In this document: positions 25,178-33,219 of the stretch, in pieces
Layout: every line of letters begins with the position of its first letter
Numbering within the stretch: the first letter of the stretch is position 1
DNA from: Microlunatus elymi
GTDB taxonomy: Bacteria > Actinomycetota > Actinomycetes > Propionibacteriales > Propionibacteriaceae
Assembly (NCBI RefSeq): GCF_007362775.1
Contig: NZ_CP041692.1
Location: 186,001 to 250,000 of the forward strand
Direction of reading: 5' to 3'
DNA length: 64,000 nucleotides
Program-made: the position numbers and the translations under genes
The notes under the pieces: generated by a model
Database searches by the model: none
What the model was told of the DNA's origin: nothing
Seen by the model: only the letters and a program-made list of their open reading frames with translations

Positions 25178-25320
25178 AGCCGCGCGCAAAACCGACCGCC
25201 GCACCCGAAACCGGCCGCCATCCCCACAGCCGCGCGCGAAACCTGCCGCCGCACCCGCTATTTCGCGCGCGGCGGCAGGTTTCGCGCGCGGCTATGGGGG
25301 CGGGTGCCGATTTCGGGTGC
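25178..25320. repeat. Large nested GC-rich inverted repeat
   Basis: Two 31-base arms at 25222-25252 and 25269-25299 (one mismatch, beginning CCCCACAGCCGCGCG) enclose a 16-base loop. They are nested inside a second pair, GCACCCGAAA (25201-25210) and TTTCGGGTGC (25311-25320). The left arm is also partly duplicated directly at 25178-25207. It fills the gap between the NUDIX gene end and the secreted phosphodiesterase start, both on the minus strand, and may terminate NUDIX transcription. Confidence 0.85.
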
Positions 25321-25357
25321 GGCTGCGAACGCGCGGGCCCGATTTCCCGCGACCGGG

Positions 25358-25882
25358 CTACCAGCCGTGGGTCATGATGGCGGGGATCTCGCCGCTGCCG
25401 TGGAATTCGGCGCGCAGCGCCATCAGCACCTGGAGCTCGTGCGGGACCACCGGCTCGGGCAGTTCGTCCAGGGCGAACCAGTCCAGGCCGGAGGACTTCT
25501 CCGGCTCCATGGTCCGGGGCTTTCCCTTCCAGTGCTGGGTTGTGAAGAAGAAGTCGACGCGTTCGTCCAGGTCACTGTGCCGCCGGTCGGCGTCCCGGCT
25601 GGTGCGGTGCAGGGTGGTCAGCGGCTCCAGGTTGGACTCCTCCACCTCGACGCCGAGCTCCTCGAAGGCCTCCCGGCAGGCGGCCCGCCAGACCGACTCA
25701 CCCTGCTCGACGTGGCCGGCGGCGCCGGCGGCCCAGTAGCCGTCGCGATAACCGGTGTTGCTGCGTTGCTGCAGCAGCACGTGGTCGTCACGCCGGAGGA
25801 TCAGGTACGCCGCGGGAACGACCCGGAAACGATCCTTCACAAGTTGATCTTGATGGGTCGAGTTGAGTTCTTCATTGCGCAC
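25358..25882 (-). CDS. NUDIX hydrolase
   Basis: A 174-residue NUDIX pyrophosphohydrolase. The Nudix box, starting GHVEQGESVWRAAC and ending REAFEELGV, fits GX5EX7REUXEEXGU exactly. The domain covers about residues 20-160. It hydrolyses a nucleoside-diphosphate-linked compound, and the specificity cannot be read. The GTG at 25882 has no clear ribosome-binding site. A second GTG at 25840 would give VKDRFRVVPAAYLILRR, a more usual family start, so the true N-terminus may be 14 residues shorter. Confidence 0.9.
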   Translation of the reverse strand: MRNEELNSTHQDQLVKDRFRVVPAAYLILRRDDHVLLQQRSNTGYRDGYWAAGAAGHVEQGESVWRAACREAFEELGVEVEESNLEPLTTLHRTSRDADRRHSDLDERVDFFFTTQHWKGKPRTMEPEKSSGLDWFALDELPEPVVPHELQVLMALRAEFHGSGEIPAIMTHGW

Positions 25883-25971
25883 CGTTGCGTTTCACATCCC
25901 ATATCTCATTGCGTTTCACTACATTCGGTCCGGACGAACACGAGCCGACGAGTCCGGCCGGCTCCCGGCTG

Positions 25972-26451
25972 TCAATCGCGTTCGCTGCGGTCGTCCACCG
26001 ACTTCAGGATCGTCAACAGATCGGGCCGGTCGAAGAAGGTAGCAGTGTCCCAGGCCGACGGCGTACCCGCCCGGGGGTTGGCGCCGGCATCCACCAGCAG
26101 CCGCACCACGTCCTCGTACCCCTTGAAGACCGCGCCCGCCAACGGGGTCTGGCCGCGCTCGTTCAGGGCGTCCACGGTGGCCCCGTGGTCGATCAGCGTC
26201 CGCACCGTGCCGGCGTGACCGTGGTACGCGGCCAGCATCAGCAATGTGTTGCCGCGGGCGTCGGTCAGGTTCACCGGCATTCCGGCCTCGATGTGGGCGG
26301 CCAGCTGTTCCGACTCGCCGGCCCGGGCGCGGTCGAACAGCCACCCGGCCAACTCCCCCGGATCCGAGCCGTGAGGAGCGGACCCGTCGGGAGCGTCGGA
26401 GTTGCTGGACGTCGAATCGTCGGCAGCCGACCCGGGATCGGGGTCGCCCAT
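25972..26451 (-). CDS. Ankyrin-repeat protein
   Basis: A 159-residue protein with a Ser/Asp-rich start (1-35) followed by about four ankyrin repeats, the clearest being NTLLMLAAYHGHAGTVRTLI and GQTPLAGAVFKGYEDVVRLL. Ankyrin modules bind other proteins. No signal or membrane segment is present, so it is cytoplasmic. It starts 5 bases after the lysS stop on the same strand and is likely co-transcribed with it, but no functional tie is known. Its ribosome-binding site GAGGAGG abuts the ATG. Confidence 0.88.
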   Translation of the reverse strand: MGDPDPGSAADDSTSSNSDAPDGSAPHGSDPGELAGWLFDRARAGESEQLAAHIEAGMPVNLTDARGNTLLMLAAYHGHAGTVRTLIDHGATVDALNERGQTPLAGAVFKGYEDVVRLLVDAGANPRAGTPSAWDTATFFDRPDLLTILKSVDDRSERD

Positions 26452-26456
26452 CCTCC

Positions 26457-27962
26457 TCAGCCCTCCGGCTTGAGCAGCGGGAACAAGACCGTTTCGCGCA
26501 GCCCGACGCCGTAGAAGAGCGCCAGCAAACGATCGATGCCGAGCCCCACACCGCCCATCGGCGGAGCGCCGAATTCCAACGCGGCAAGGAAATCCTCGTC
26601 CAGCTGCATCGCCTCCGGATCGCCCTTGGCGGCCTCCAGCGACTGCTGGTGGAGCCGATCACGCTGGATCACCGGATCGATCAACTCGCTGAACCCGGTG
26701 CCGCGTTCGACGCCGCCGATGATCAGATCCCAGGCCTCGATCAGGTTCGGATCATCGCGGTGCGGCCGGGCCAACGGCTGCGCGATCGGCGGATAGTCGC
26801 AGACGAAGGTGGGCTGGATCAGGTCCGGCTCGACCAACTCGCCGAACAGCTCCATCACCAGCTTCTGCGCACCCCACGCCGGGTCGTACTCGACCCCGTT
26901 CGCGTCGGCGTATTTGATCAAGGTCGGCAGATCGGTCTGCGGGGTGATCTCCTCGCCCAGCTTGGCAGACAGACCCGGATAGACGCTCAGCCAGGCCCAC
27001 TCCCCGTCAAGATCAATGGTGCCCATGGGGCTCTCGATCTGTCGCATGCCAACCGCATCGGCTGCGTCCACGATGATCTTGCGGGTGAGTTCGGCGACGG
27101 TTCGCTGATCACCCCAGGCCTGGTAGAACTCGAGCATGGTGAATTCGGGCGAGTGGGTGTGATCGCTGCCCTCGTTACGGAAGATCTTGCCCAGCTCGTA
27201 CACCTGTTCGACGCCGCCGACCACGGCTCGCTTGAGGAAGAGCTCCAGCGCGATCCGCAACGTCATGCCGATGTCGAACGCGTTCAGGTGGGTGTTGAAC
27301 GGGCGGGCATGCGCGCCACCGTGCACCAACTGCAGCACCGGCGTCTCGATCTCCACGAATCCCTGTGTGTGCAGGGTTTCTCGGATGCTGCGGGTGACCG
27401 CGGCCCGGTTGCGGACCATGTCCCGGGCGGCTTCTCGTACGGTCAGGTCGGCGTAGCGTTGCCGGACCCGGGTCTCGTCGGACAACTCCTTGTGGAGGGT
27501 CGGCATCGGCCGCAGCGCCTTCGACGCCAGCTGCCAGTCCGAAGCCATCACCGACAGCTCGCCACGGCGGGAGCTGATCACCCGGCCCTCGACGAAGACG
27601 AAGTCACCAAGATCAACATCCGCCTTCCAGGCGGCCAGCGACTCCTCGCCGACCTCGGCCAGCGACAGCATCACCTGCAGCCGGCTGACCGAGCTGTCCT
27701 GGGTGAGGCCCTCCTGCAGGGTGGCGAAGCAGAGCTTGCCGGTGTTGCGGACGAAGACCACCCGGCCGGTGACGCCGACCCGGTCCTGGGTCTCCTCGCC
27801 GGTCTCCAGCTGCCCCCACTGATCGCGGACCTGGCGCAGCGAGTGGGTGCGCGGCACCGAGACGGGGTACGGCTGCTTGCCCTGCTCCAGCAATCGGGCG
27901 CGCTTCTCGTGCCGCACCCGGGTCTGCTCGGGTACGTCGCTGCCGAATTCGTCCTCGCTCAC
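26457..27962 (-). CDS. lysS: Lysine--tRNA ligase, class II
   Basis: A 501-residue class II lysyl-tRNA synthetase, the usual bacterial length. The N-terminal OB-fold anticodon-binding domain (about 55-165) includes VGVTGRVVFVRNTGKLCFATLQ. The catalytic domain has motif 1 near FVEIETPVLQL, motif 2 YELGKIFRNEGSDHTHSPEF, and motif 3 GVGLGIDRLLALFYG. It charges tRNA-Lys with lysine. The GTG at 27962 is taken as the start; upstream codons in the same frame have no family similarity and overlap the divergent DUF5302 gene. The ankyrin gene follows closely. Confidence 0.95.
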   Translation of the reverse strand: MSEDEFGSDVPEQTRVRHEKRARLLEQGKQPYPVSVPRTHSLRQVRDQWGQLETGEETQDRVGVTGRVVFVRNTGKLCFATLQEGLTQDSSVSRLQVMLSLAEVGEESLAAWKADVDLGDFVFVEGRVISSRRGELSVMASDWQLASKALRPMPTLHKELSDETRVRQRYADLTVREAARDMVRNRAAVTRSIRETLHTQGFVEIETPVLQLVHGGAHARPFNTHLNAFDIGMTLRIALELFLKRAVVGGVEQVYELGKIFRNEGSDHTHSPEFTMLEFYQAWGDQRTVAELTRKIIVDAADAVGMRQIESPMGTIDLDGEWAWLSVYPGLSAKLGEEITPQTDLPTLIKYADANGVEYDPAWGAQKLVMELFGELVEPDLIQPTFVCDYPPIAQPLARPHRDDPNLIEAWDLIIGGVERGTGFSELIDPVIQRDRLHQQSLEAAKGDPEAMQLDEDFLAALEFGAPPMGGVGLGIDRLLALFYGVGLRETVLFPLLKPEG

Positions 27963-28047
27963 AGCGGGCAAGCCTAGACGAGTGATTCCCGGGGCACGCG
28001 GCGGTAAGGGGTGGCCACGGCGGCGCTCGGTCGATAAGAATGGCGGC

Positions 28048-28251
28048 ATGACCTCCGATAACGACAACACAGCCCAGAACTCGAACGGGCAGGAGTCCGC
28101 GCAGGAGGCGACCAAGCGTCGCTTCCGGGAGGCCTTGGAAGCCAAGCAGGGCCGCAACGGCACCGACCACGTCGACTCCGATCCGCACCCGACCGAGCAT
28201 GCGCATGGCCCGGTGGACGCCAAGCGGACCTTCCGCCGCAAGACCGGCTAG
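28048..28251 (+). CDS. DUF5302 small protein
   Basis: A 67-residue charged protein matching the actinobacterial DUF5302 family: an acidic N-terminus, then TKRRFREALEAKQGR and the C-terminal signature DAKRTFRRKTG. It is probably cytoplasmic and of unknown function. ATG at 28048 gives the expected family start, and a TAAGAAT-like -10 element lies about 8 bases upstream, so the transcript may be almost leaderless. It is divergent from lysS. Confidence 0.88.
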   Translation: MTSDNDNTAQNSNGQESAQEATKRRFREALEAKQGRNGTDHVDSDPHPTEHAHGPVDAKRTFRRKTG

Positions 28252-28274
28252 TTCCAGCGCCTCGTCGTAGGGCC

Positions 28275-28949
28275 TCAGGCCCCTGCACCGACGTGACGGA
28301 TCAGGCGGATCTCACCGCTCGTCGGATCTGTCTCCCAGCCGACGGCGGCCAGGTTCTCCACCACCAGATCGGCCTGCAGCTCGCTCCGCGGGCTGGTGGT
28401 GATCACGGCCAGGGTCGCCGCCCCGGCGGCACGAGCCGACTGGAGTCCCTTGGGCGCGTCCTCGACCACCAGGCAGTCCGCCGGGTCGAAGCCGAGCCGC
28501 TCGGCCGCTGCCAGGTACGGGTCCGGCGCCGGTTTCCCGTGCTCGACGTCGTCGACGGTGACCAGCACCTTCGGCCACCTCAGCCCGGACGCCGTCAGCC
28601 GAGCCTCGGCCAGCGGCGCCGTACAGGAGGTCGCGATGGCTACCCGGTCGACCGGCAACCGGTCGAAGGCGTCGATCGCGCCGGGCAACGGCACGATGCC
28701 CTCGGTGTCGGTCAGCTCCAGGCGGTTGATCCGCTCCAACGCCTCGGCCTGCCGCTCCGCCGGCAGCACCGCAGCCACCACGCCCTCTGCCGGCACGCCG
28801 TGGAAGCCGGTCAGCGCGGCGGCCGGCACCCGCTCGTCGATCGCCCACTGGGTCCACGCGCGAAGCACCGCCGGCGTCGAGTCGATCAGGGTGCCGTCCA
28901 TGTCGAAGATCACCGCCGCGAACGTCCGGTCGATCAGTTCGGTGGGCAT
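28275..28949 (-). CDS. HAD-family hydrolase
   Basis: A 224-residue haloacid-dehalogenase-type phosphatase with a cap domain. Motif I is FDMDGTLIDST near the N-terminus, motif II ATSC, motif III GKPAPDPYL and motif IV VVEDAPKG. It resembles small sugar-phosphate phosphatases (2-deoxyglucose-6-phosphate or glycerol-phosphate type). GAGGAG lies 5 bases before the ATG at 28949. It starts 2 bases after the stop of the CDP-alcohol phosphotransferase gene, so the two are co-expressed, and a phosphatase for the product of that enzyme (for example an inositol- or glycerol-phosphate lipid) is a reasonable guess. Confidence 0.9.
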   Translation of the reverse strand: MPTELIDRTFAAVIFDMDGTLIDSTPAVLRAWTQWAIDERVPAAALTGFHGVPAEGVVAAVLPAERQAEALERINRLELTDTEGIVPLPGAIDAFDRLPVDRVAIATSCTAPLAEARLTASGLRWPKVLVTVDDVEHGKPAPDPYLAAAERLGFDPADCLVVEDAPKGLQSARAAGAATLAVITTSPRSELQADLVVENLAAVGWETDPTSGEIRLIRHVGAGA

Positions 28950-28951
28950 GC

Positions 28952-31210
28952 CTACTCCTCGTTGCTTCGGTTCGCTTCTGGGCTTCGGTTCGCCTGGGCT
29001 GTGTCCGTCACCGCGCCGGGCCGGGCTCGCCAGCGGCGCAGCGTGCCGGTGACGGCCTCGACCAGGGTCTCCGTGGTGAGCAACACCAGACCCCAGCTCA
29101 GAATTTCGACCACGTTGCCGTTCAGCTGCGCGATCGCGAACAGCACCGCGACCAACAGCAGCCGTCCGTCCAGCCCCAGCAACGGAGCCGGGCCCATCCG
29201 GCCGCGGAGCCGGATCGAGTAGATCAACTCGTACCGCCGGTAGGCGATGGCGGCGAGAGTGACGAAGATCAACAAGCCGGCTACCTCGTCGGCCAGCAGC
29301 GCGCTGATCACTGCCGCCTCGGCGATCCAGACCAGCGGCAGGGCCAGCCAGCCGAGCCCATGCACCAGTGGCGCTCGCAGGGTGCCGCCGACCGCGAAGA
29401 TCAACACCACCGCGGCGATCAGGGTCAGCAGCCACCAGCCCAGGCAGATGCCCAAGATCATCGCCAGCCAGCAGCCGATCATGACCGCAACGCAGATCAG
29501 GTACGGGATCCTGACCACGCCGGCGAACCGGGCCAGCCGGCCGACGTCCAGCTGATCATCAAGTTCTCCCGACCTGTCAGCGGCAGAGGTCGCCATGGCG
29601 CCTTGTGAGGCTGACAAGTCGGGAGTTTTGAGGGCGCGGAGGAAGCGGCCGCCGGCTGTCCAGGCCAGGGCGAACGCGGAGACCGCGATGGCGGCGATCA
29701 GCACCCACAACGGCTGCCTGGTGAGCAGGGTGAGGCTCAAGATCAGATAGCGTTCGGCGATCGGTACGTGGGCGATCTTCTTTACCCAGAAGGAGATCCG
29801 CTGGTTGCGCGAGGCGGGTGCGGGCAAACTCGTACGCGCGGACGGGTCGGCGGCCAACCCGGCGTCGACCGGATCGAGAATCGACCGCAGAAGCGCTCGG
29901 GCCCGATCGGCTGCACCGGCGGCGCGCAGGACCGTGGTCCGATCGGTGTAGGCGTAATCCTCCAGATGCCGGGCGGTGACGATCACCATCGCGATGATCG
30001 CCAACAGCCAGGCCGACGAATGCCCATCGCGTACGCCGACCGCTGCGACGGCGGCGAAGACCAGATACTCCTTGATCCGATCGCCGATGCCGTCCAGCCA
30101 GCCGCCGAACGCGGAGAAGCGGCGGGTGAAGCGAGCGACCTCGCCGTCCATGCAGTCGATCACCAGGGCCAACTGCAGCAGCACCGCAGCCGCCACCCAG
30201 GCCCACCCCGTACCGGTCAAGATCAACAACCCGGCGACGATGCCGACACCCAGACTGATCGCGGTGATCACGTTCGGCGTCAGCCCGATCCGCAGCGCCA
30301 GCCGAGTGCCCAGCCGCGACAGCGGCCGGACCACCGCGGCGGAGTAGGCACCGTCCCCCAGCCGGGACGCGGAACGCAGCCGCTGCCGCCACGGCGACGA
30401 CCCGAGCCCGCGCTGGCCGACGTGAGAGTGGTCGCGGCCCGGCCGGGACCAGTCGTAGTAGCCCAGCGGTTGTCCGCCGAGCGGCAACCCACCCCGTACC
30501 AAGATCAACAACGCCAGGTCGAAGAGGTTGTTGCCGGTGATCAACTCCGGATGGCCGGCAAGCTCATCCACCGCCGTACGCCAGAGCTCGGCGGCACGAT
30601 CGCGGTCGGCGGCCCGGACCCGCAGCAGCCCGACCGAGACCCGGTTCGGCTCGCCGACCCGATGCCGGACACTGCCCGCCGACTCGATCGTCCGGCCGTC
30701 CACCCCCACCCGCAGCACAGTGGCCCGATCAAGATCAACTTCCGGCTGCCGCGGCGCCTCGATGTTGCGCGGATCAGCGACCAGCGCCGCAGTCGGATCA
30801 CCCGGCACGTCCAGCAGATCCAGAACCGCCGGCAGACTGATCCGCAGCTCGGCGTCGGCAAGCACCAACGGCCCGCTGCCGTCCGCGGCCAGCTCGGCCA
30901 ACCGACCAAGATCATCAACCGTGCTCAACCGGGCCGGTGCGCAGACCTCGGCCAGCGGCCCTTCGACAAGCTCAGGGATCTTCGGTTCAGTTTGCGGCCC
31001 TTGGGCGGGGCCTGGTGACTTAGGGAAAGGCCCTGAGCGTCTTGTCGAAGGGCCGTTCGGCGAGGCGAGCAGGACGCAATCGGCGCCGCGACTGGAACCG
31101 CGCACCGAACGCGCCCCCGCGTTACCGATCAGTGCGGCTTTGCCGATCAGCGGCGCATCGCCGGCCGGGGTCGGGCTGCCGATCGAGGACTCGGGCGGCA
31201 ACTCGGACAC
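28952..31210 (-). CDS. CDP-alcohol phosphatidyltransferase, DUF5941-like, with two repeat-encoded inserts
   Basis: A 752-residue membrane enzyme. The N-terminal 340 residues are soluble and of uncertain fold. The central part holds the CDP-alcohol phosphotransferase signature, starting DCMDGEVARF and ending GGWLDGIGD, with all metal-binding Asp, between membrane helices. The last 200 residues form about six more helices. It transfers a phosphoryl-alcohol group in lipid or wall-polymer synthesis. Two repeats are read through in frame: family B near residues 53-85 (GPAQGP, ELVEGP) and family A near 530-548 (DLSASQGAMATSAADRSG). The GTG at 31210 is 98 bases from the divergent M50 gene. Confidence 0.82.
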   Translation of the reverse strand: MSELPPESSIGSPTPAGDAPLIGKAALIGNAGARSVRGSSRGADCVLLASPNGPSTRRSGPFPKSPGPAQGPQTEPKIPELVEGPLAEVCAPARLSTVDDLGRLAELAADGSGPLVLADAELRISLPAVLDLLDVPGDPTAALVADPRNIEAPRQPEVDLDRATVLRVGVDGRTIESAGSVRHRVGEPNRVSVGLLRVRAADRDRAAELWRTAVDELAGHPELITGNNLFDLALLILVRGGLPLGGQPLGYYDWSRPGRDHSHVGQRGLGSSPWRQRLRSASRLGDGAYSAAVVRPLSRLGTRLALRIGLTPNVITAISLGVGIVAGLLILTGTGWAWVAAAVLLQLALVIDCMDGEVARFTRRFSAFGGWLDGIGDRIKEYLVFAAVAAVGVRDGHSSAWLLAIIAMVIVTARHLEDYAYTDRTTVLRAAGAADRARALLRSILDPVDAGLAADPSARTSLPAPASRNQRISFWVKKIAHVPIAERYLILSLTLLTRQPLWVLIAAIAVSAFALAWTAGGRFLRALKTPDLSASQGAMATSAADRSGELDDQLDVGRLARFAGVVRIPYLICVAVMIGCWLAMILGICLGWWLLTLIAAVVLIFAVGGTLRAPLVHGLGWLALPLVWIAEAAVISALLADEVAGLLIFVTLAAIAYRRYELIYSIRLRGRMGPAPLLGLDGRLLLVAVLFAIAQLNGNVVEILSWGLVLLTTETLVEAVTGTLRRWRARPGAVTDTAQANRSPEANRSNEE
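29567..29624. repeat. Palindromic repeat family A, copy 3 (inside CDP-alcohol transferase)
   Basis: A 58-bp element with ends TCCCGACCTGTCAG and CTGACAAGTCGGGA and the centre GCCATGGCGCC, inside the CDP-alcohol phosphotransferase gene. In the coding sense it reads DLSASQGAMATSAADRSG without a stop. It aligns with the reverse complement of copy 1 along its whole length. Confidence 0.9.
30957..31054. repeat. Palindromic repeat family B, copy 1 (inside CDP-alcohol transferase)
   Basis: Outer arms are GGCCCTTCGACAAGCTCAGG and CCTGAGCGTCTTGTCGAAGG with an AT-poor centre. It sits in the N-terminal part of the CDP-alcohol phosphotransferase gene and is translated there. The CCTTCGACAAGCTCAGG core is shared with copies at 37046-37141, 49881-49940 and 51825-51916. 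Confidence 0.9.
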
Positions 31211-31308
31211 GGGCGCATGGTAACCGGCGGACGAGACTGTCGCCGATCCGCAAACATCGACGCGCGACAGCGGGCCGAGGGTACGAGCCGTCACGGCAGA
31301 CTGGGGGC

Positions 31309-32409
31309 ATGTTCGGGACAACGCTGCCGCTGGGACGGATCGCCGGGATCCGGATCCGGGCGCACTGGTCGGTCGTCATCGTGCTGGCGATGCTGGCCTG
31401 GGTGCTCGGCAGCAGCGTGCTGCCCGCGTCGGTGCCGGGCTACAGCTCGCTCGCGTACGGGTTGGCCTCGCTGTTGTTCGCCGTCTGCTTCCTCGGCGGG
31501 CTGCTGGCCCACGAACTCACCCACTCCTTCATCGCCCGCCGGTTCGGGCTGGAGGTGGACGGCATCACGCTGTGGGCGCTCGGCGGCGTGGCCCAGCTGA
31601 AGGGCGAGCCGCCGAGCCCGAAGGCCGACCTGCTGGTGGCGGCCGGCGGACCGGCGATGAGCGCGCTGATCGGCGGCGCGTGCCTGGGCGCCTCGTACCT
31701 CTTCGACGACGGCAGCACGCCACTGCTGCTGATCGCCGGGCTCGCCTGGCTCGGCGTGACCAACCTCTTCCTGGCCGGCTTCAACCTGTTGCCCGGGACG
31801 CCGCTGGACGGCGGCCGGGTGCTGCGCTCGGCGGTCTGGCGGGCCACCGGCAATCGGGCCAAGGCGGTGGCGGTCGCGGCCCGTTGTGGGCAGGTCCTCG
31901 GCGTGCTGCTGATCGCTGCCGGCATCGCCGAGTTGGTGTTCTGGCGGCAGACCACCGGGCTGTGGCTGGCAGTGATCGGACTGTTCCTGATCTCCTCGGC
32001 CCGCAGCGAACTCAACGCCGAACGCGCCCGCGGCCGATTGGTCACGATCCTCGTTCGCACCGTGATGGACAGCCGACCGACGCTGGCGCCCGGCTGGTGG
32101 CCGATCGACGCCTTCCTGCAGCAGTTGGGTCCCAACCCGCGGCGGCGGGTCTTCTGCGTGATGTCCGAGCAGAACCAACTGATCGGGCTGACCAGCCTGG
32201 CCGAACTGAACGGTCTCGCCGGCACCGGCGGTGGCGGCCTGCGGATCGCCGACGTCTGCCGGGACGCGCCCCGCCAGGTCGGCCCGGACGAGCCGCTGCT
32301 GCAGGCGCTCTCCGGAATCTCCCTGCGACCGGGACTCGACCTGCTCGCCGTCCTCGACGACGATCGGCTGATCGGTGTCGTGGACGCCGACGATCTGGTC
32401 CGGTCGTGA
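31309..32409 (+). CDS. Site-2-protease family (M50) membrane metallopeptidase with CBS domains
   Basis: A 366-residue intramembrane zinc protease. HELTH at residues 68-72 inside the second hydrophobic segment and LPGTPLDGGR at 161-170 supply the zinc ligands. About six helices cover residues 20-225. The C-terminal 130 residues look like a pair of CBS domains (VFCVMSEQNQLIGLTSLAEL and LLAVLDDDRLIGVVDADDL), which usually sense adenosine ligands. It probably cleaves membrane-bound regulators. ATG at 31309 follows GGGGG. It is divergent from the CDP-alcohol transferase gene. Confidence 0.92.
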   Translation: MFGTTLPLGRIAGIRIRAHWSVVIVLAMLAWVLGSSVLPASVPGYSSLAYGLASLLFAVCFLGGLLAHELTHSFIARRFGLEVDGITLWALGGVAQLKGEPPSPKADLLVAAGGPAMSALIGGACLGASYLFDDGSTPLLLIAGLAWLGVTNLFLAGFNLLPGTPLDGGRVLRSAVWRATGNRAKAVAVAARCGQVLGVLLIAAGIAELVFWRQTTGLWLAVIGLFLISSARSELNAERARGRLVTILVRTVMDSRPTLAPGWWPIDAFLQQLGPNPRRRVFCVMSEQNQLIGLTSLAELNGLAGTGGGGLRIADVCRDAPRQVGPDEPLLQALSGISLRPGLDLLAVLDDDRLIGVVDADDLVRS

Positions 32410-32470
32410 CAGTTGTCATCGATCCTCTCCGCTGCACACGAGAGAGTGATCTGCGGACCAAAACCGCTTG

Positions 32471-32492
32471 AGTGAGTGAGCACTCACTCACT
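32471..32492. promoter_or_regulatory. Palindromic operator upstream of TetR/ABC operon
   Basis: AGTGAGTGAG and CTCACTCACT flank a 2-base centre, forming a perfect 22-bp inverted repeat 13 bases before the TetR start. Short GAGTGAGT...ACTCACTC palindromes are common TetR-family operators in front of drug-exporter operons, so autoregulation is likely. Confidence 0.8.
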
Positions 32493-32504
32493 AGAATCCC
32501 GCTC

Positions 32505-33191
32505 GTGCCTCGCGCGACCGCCCTACCACCCGATGAACGCCGCAGCCAGATCCTGGATGCGGCCGAACCGCTGCTCCGCGTCCACGGACGCAAGGTCAGC
32601 ACCCGAGAGATCGCCCAGGCCGCCGAGGTTGCCGAGGGCACCATCTTCCGGGTGTTCGACAGCAAGGAAGATCTGATCAACCAGACCATCGTTCGGGCCA
32701 TCCGGGCCGAACGGACCGTCGCACAGTTGGAGGAGATCGACCCGGATCTTGATCTCGAGGACACTCTGGTCGCGGTCGCGCAAGTCCTGCGCGAACGGCT
32801 CCGGCAGACCTTCGAGCTGCTCCGCAGCATCGGCCCGCCGGCCAATGCCACCGAGCAGGACCGGCAGGCCTTCCACGACTACATGGTCGATCAGAATCGG
32901 TTGATCACCGCCGCGGTCACCCAGCTGATCGGGCCCGACCAAGATCAACTCGTACTGACCCTGGACCAGACCGTTCAACTGCTCACCACTCTCACCATGA
33001 CCGTCTCGCACCCGCTGCTCTCCCGTGCGCATGAGCTGTCACACCTGTCGGATGATCCGCGTGCGCTGGTCGATCTGCTCCTGCACGGGGCTCTGATCGA
33101 CAGCACGCGGACTCGGCAGTCCTTCGATCATCGCTCCGCCGACCCCGCCCCGATGGACATTTCCGCCTGGGCATCCGCTCCCGCCTCCTAA
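32505..33191 (+). CDS. TetR/AcrR family transcriptional regulator
   Basis: A 228-residue TetR-type regulator with the helix-turn-helix at about 10-55 (RRSQILDAAEPLLRVHG, then EVAEGTIFRVFDSKEDLI). It lies 28 bases upstream of the ABC-exporter pair on the same strand and just downstream of the AGTGAGTGAG/CTCACTCACT operator, so it most likely represses its own operon. GTG at 32505 is taken because the operator must lie outside the coding region; another GTG at 32472 falls inside it. Confidence 0.92.
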   Translation: MPRATALPPDERRSQILDAAEPLLRVHGRKVSTREIAQAAEVAEGTIFRVFDSKEDLINQTIVRAIRAERTVAQLEEIDPDLDLEDTLVAVAQVLRERLRQTFELLRSIGPPANATEQDRQAFHDYMVDQNRLITAAVTQLIGPDQDQLVLTLDQTVQLLTTLTMTVSHPLLSRAHELSHLSDDPRALVDLLLHGALIDSTRTRQSFDHRSADPAPMDISAWASAPAS

Positions 33192-33219
33192 CCGAACGCT
33201 TCCGCAGAAGGGACGCTTC

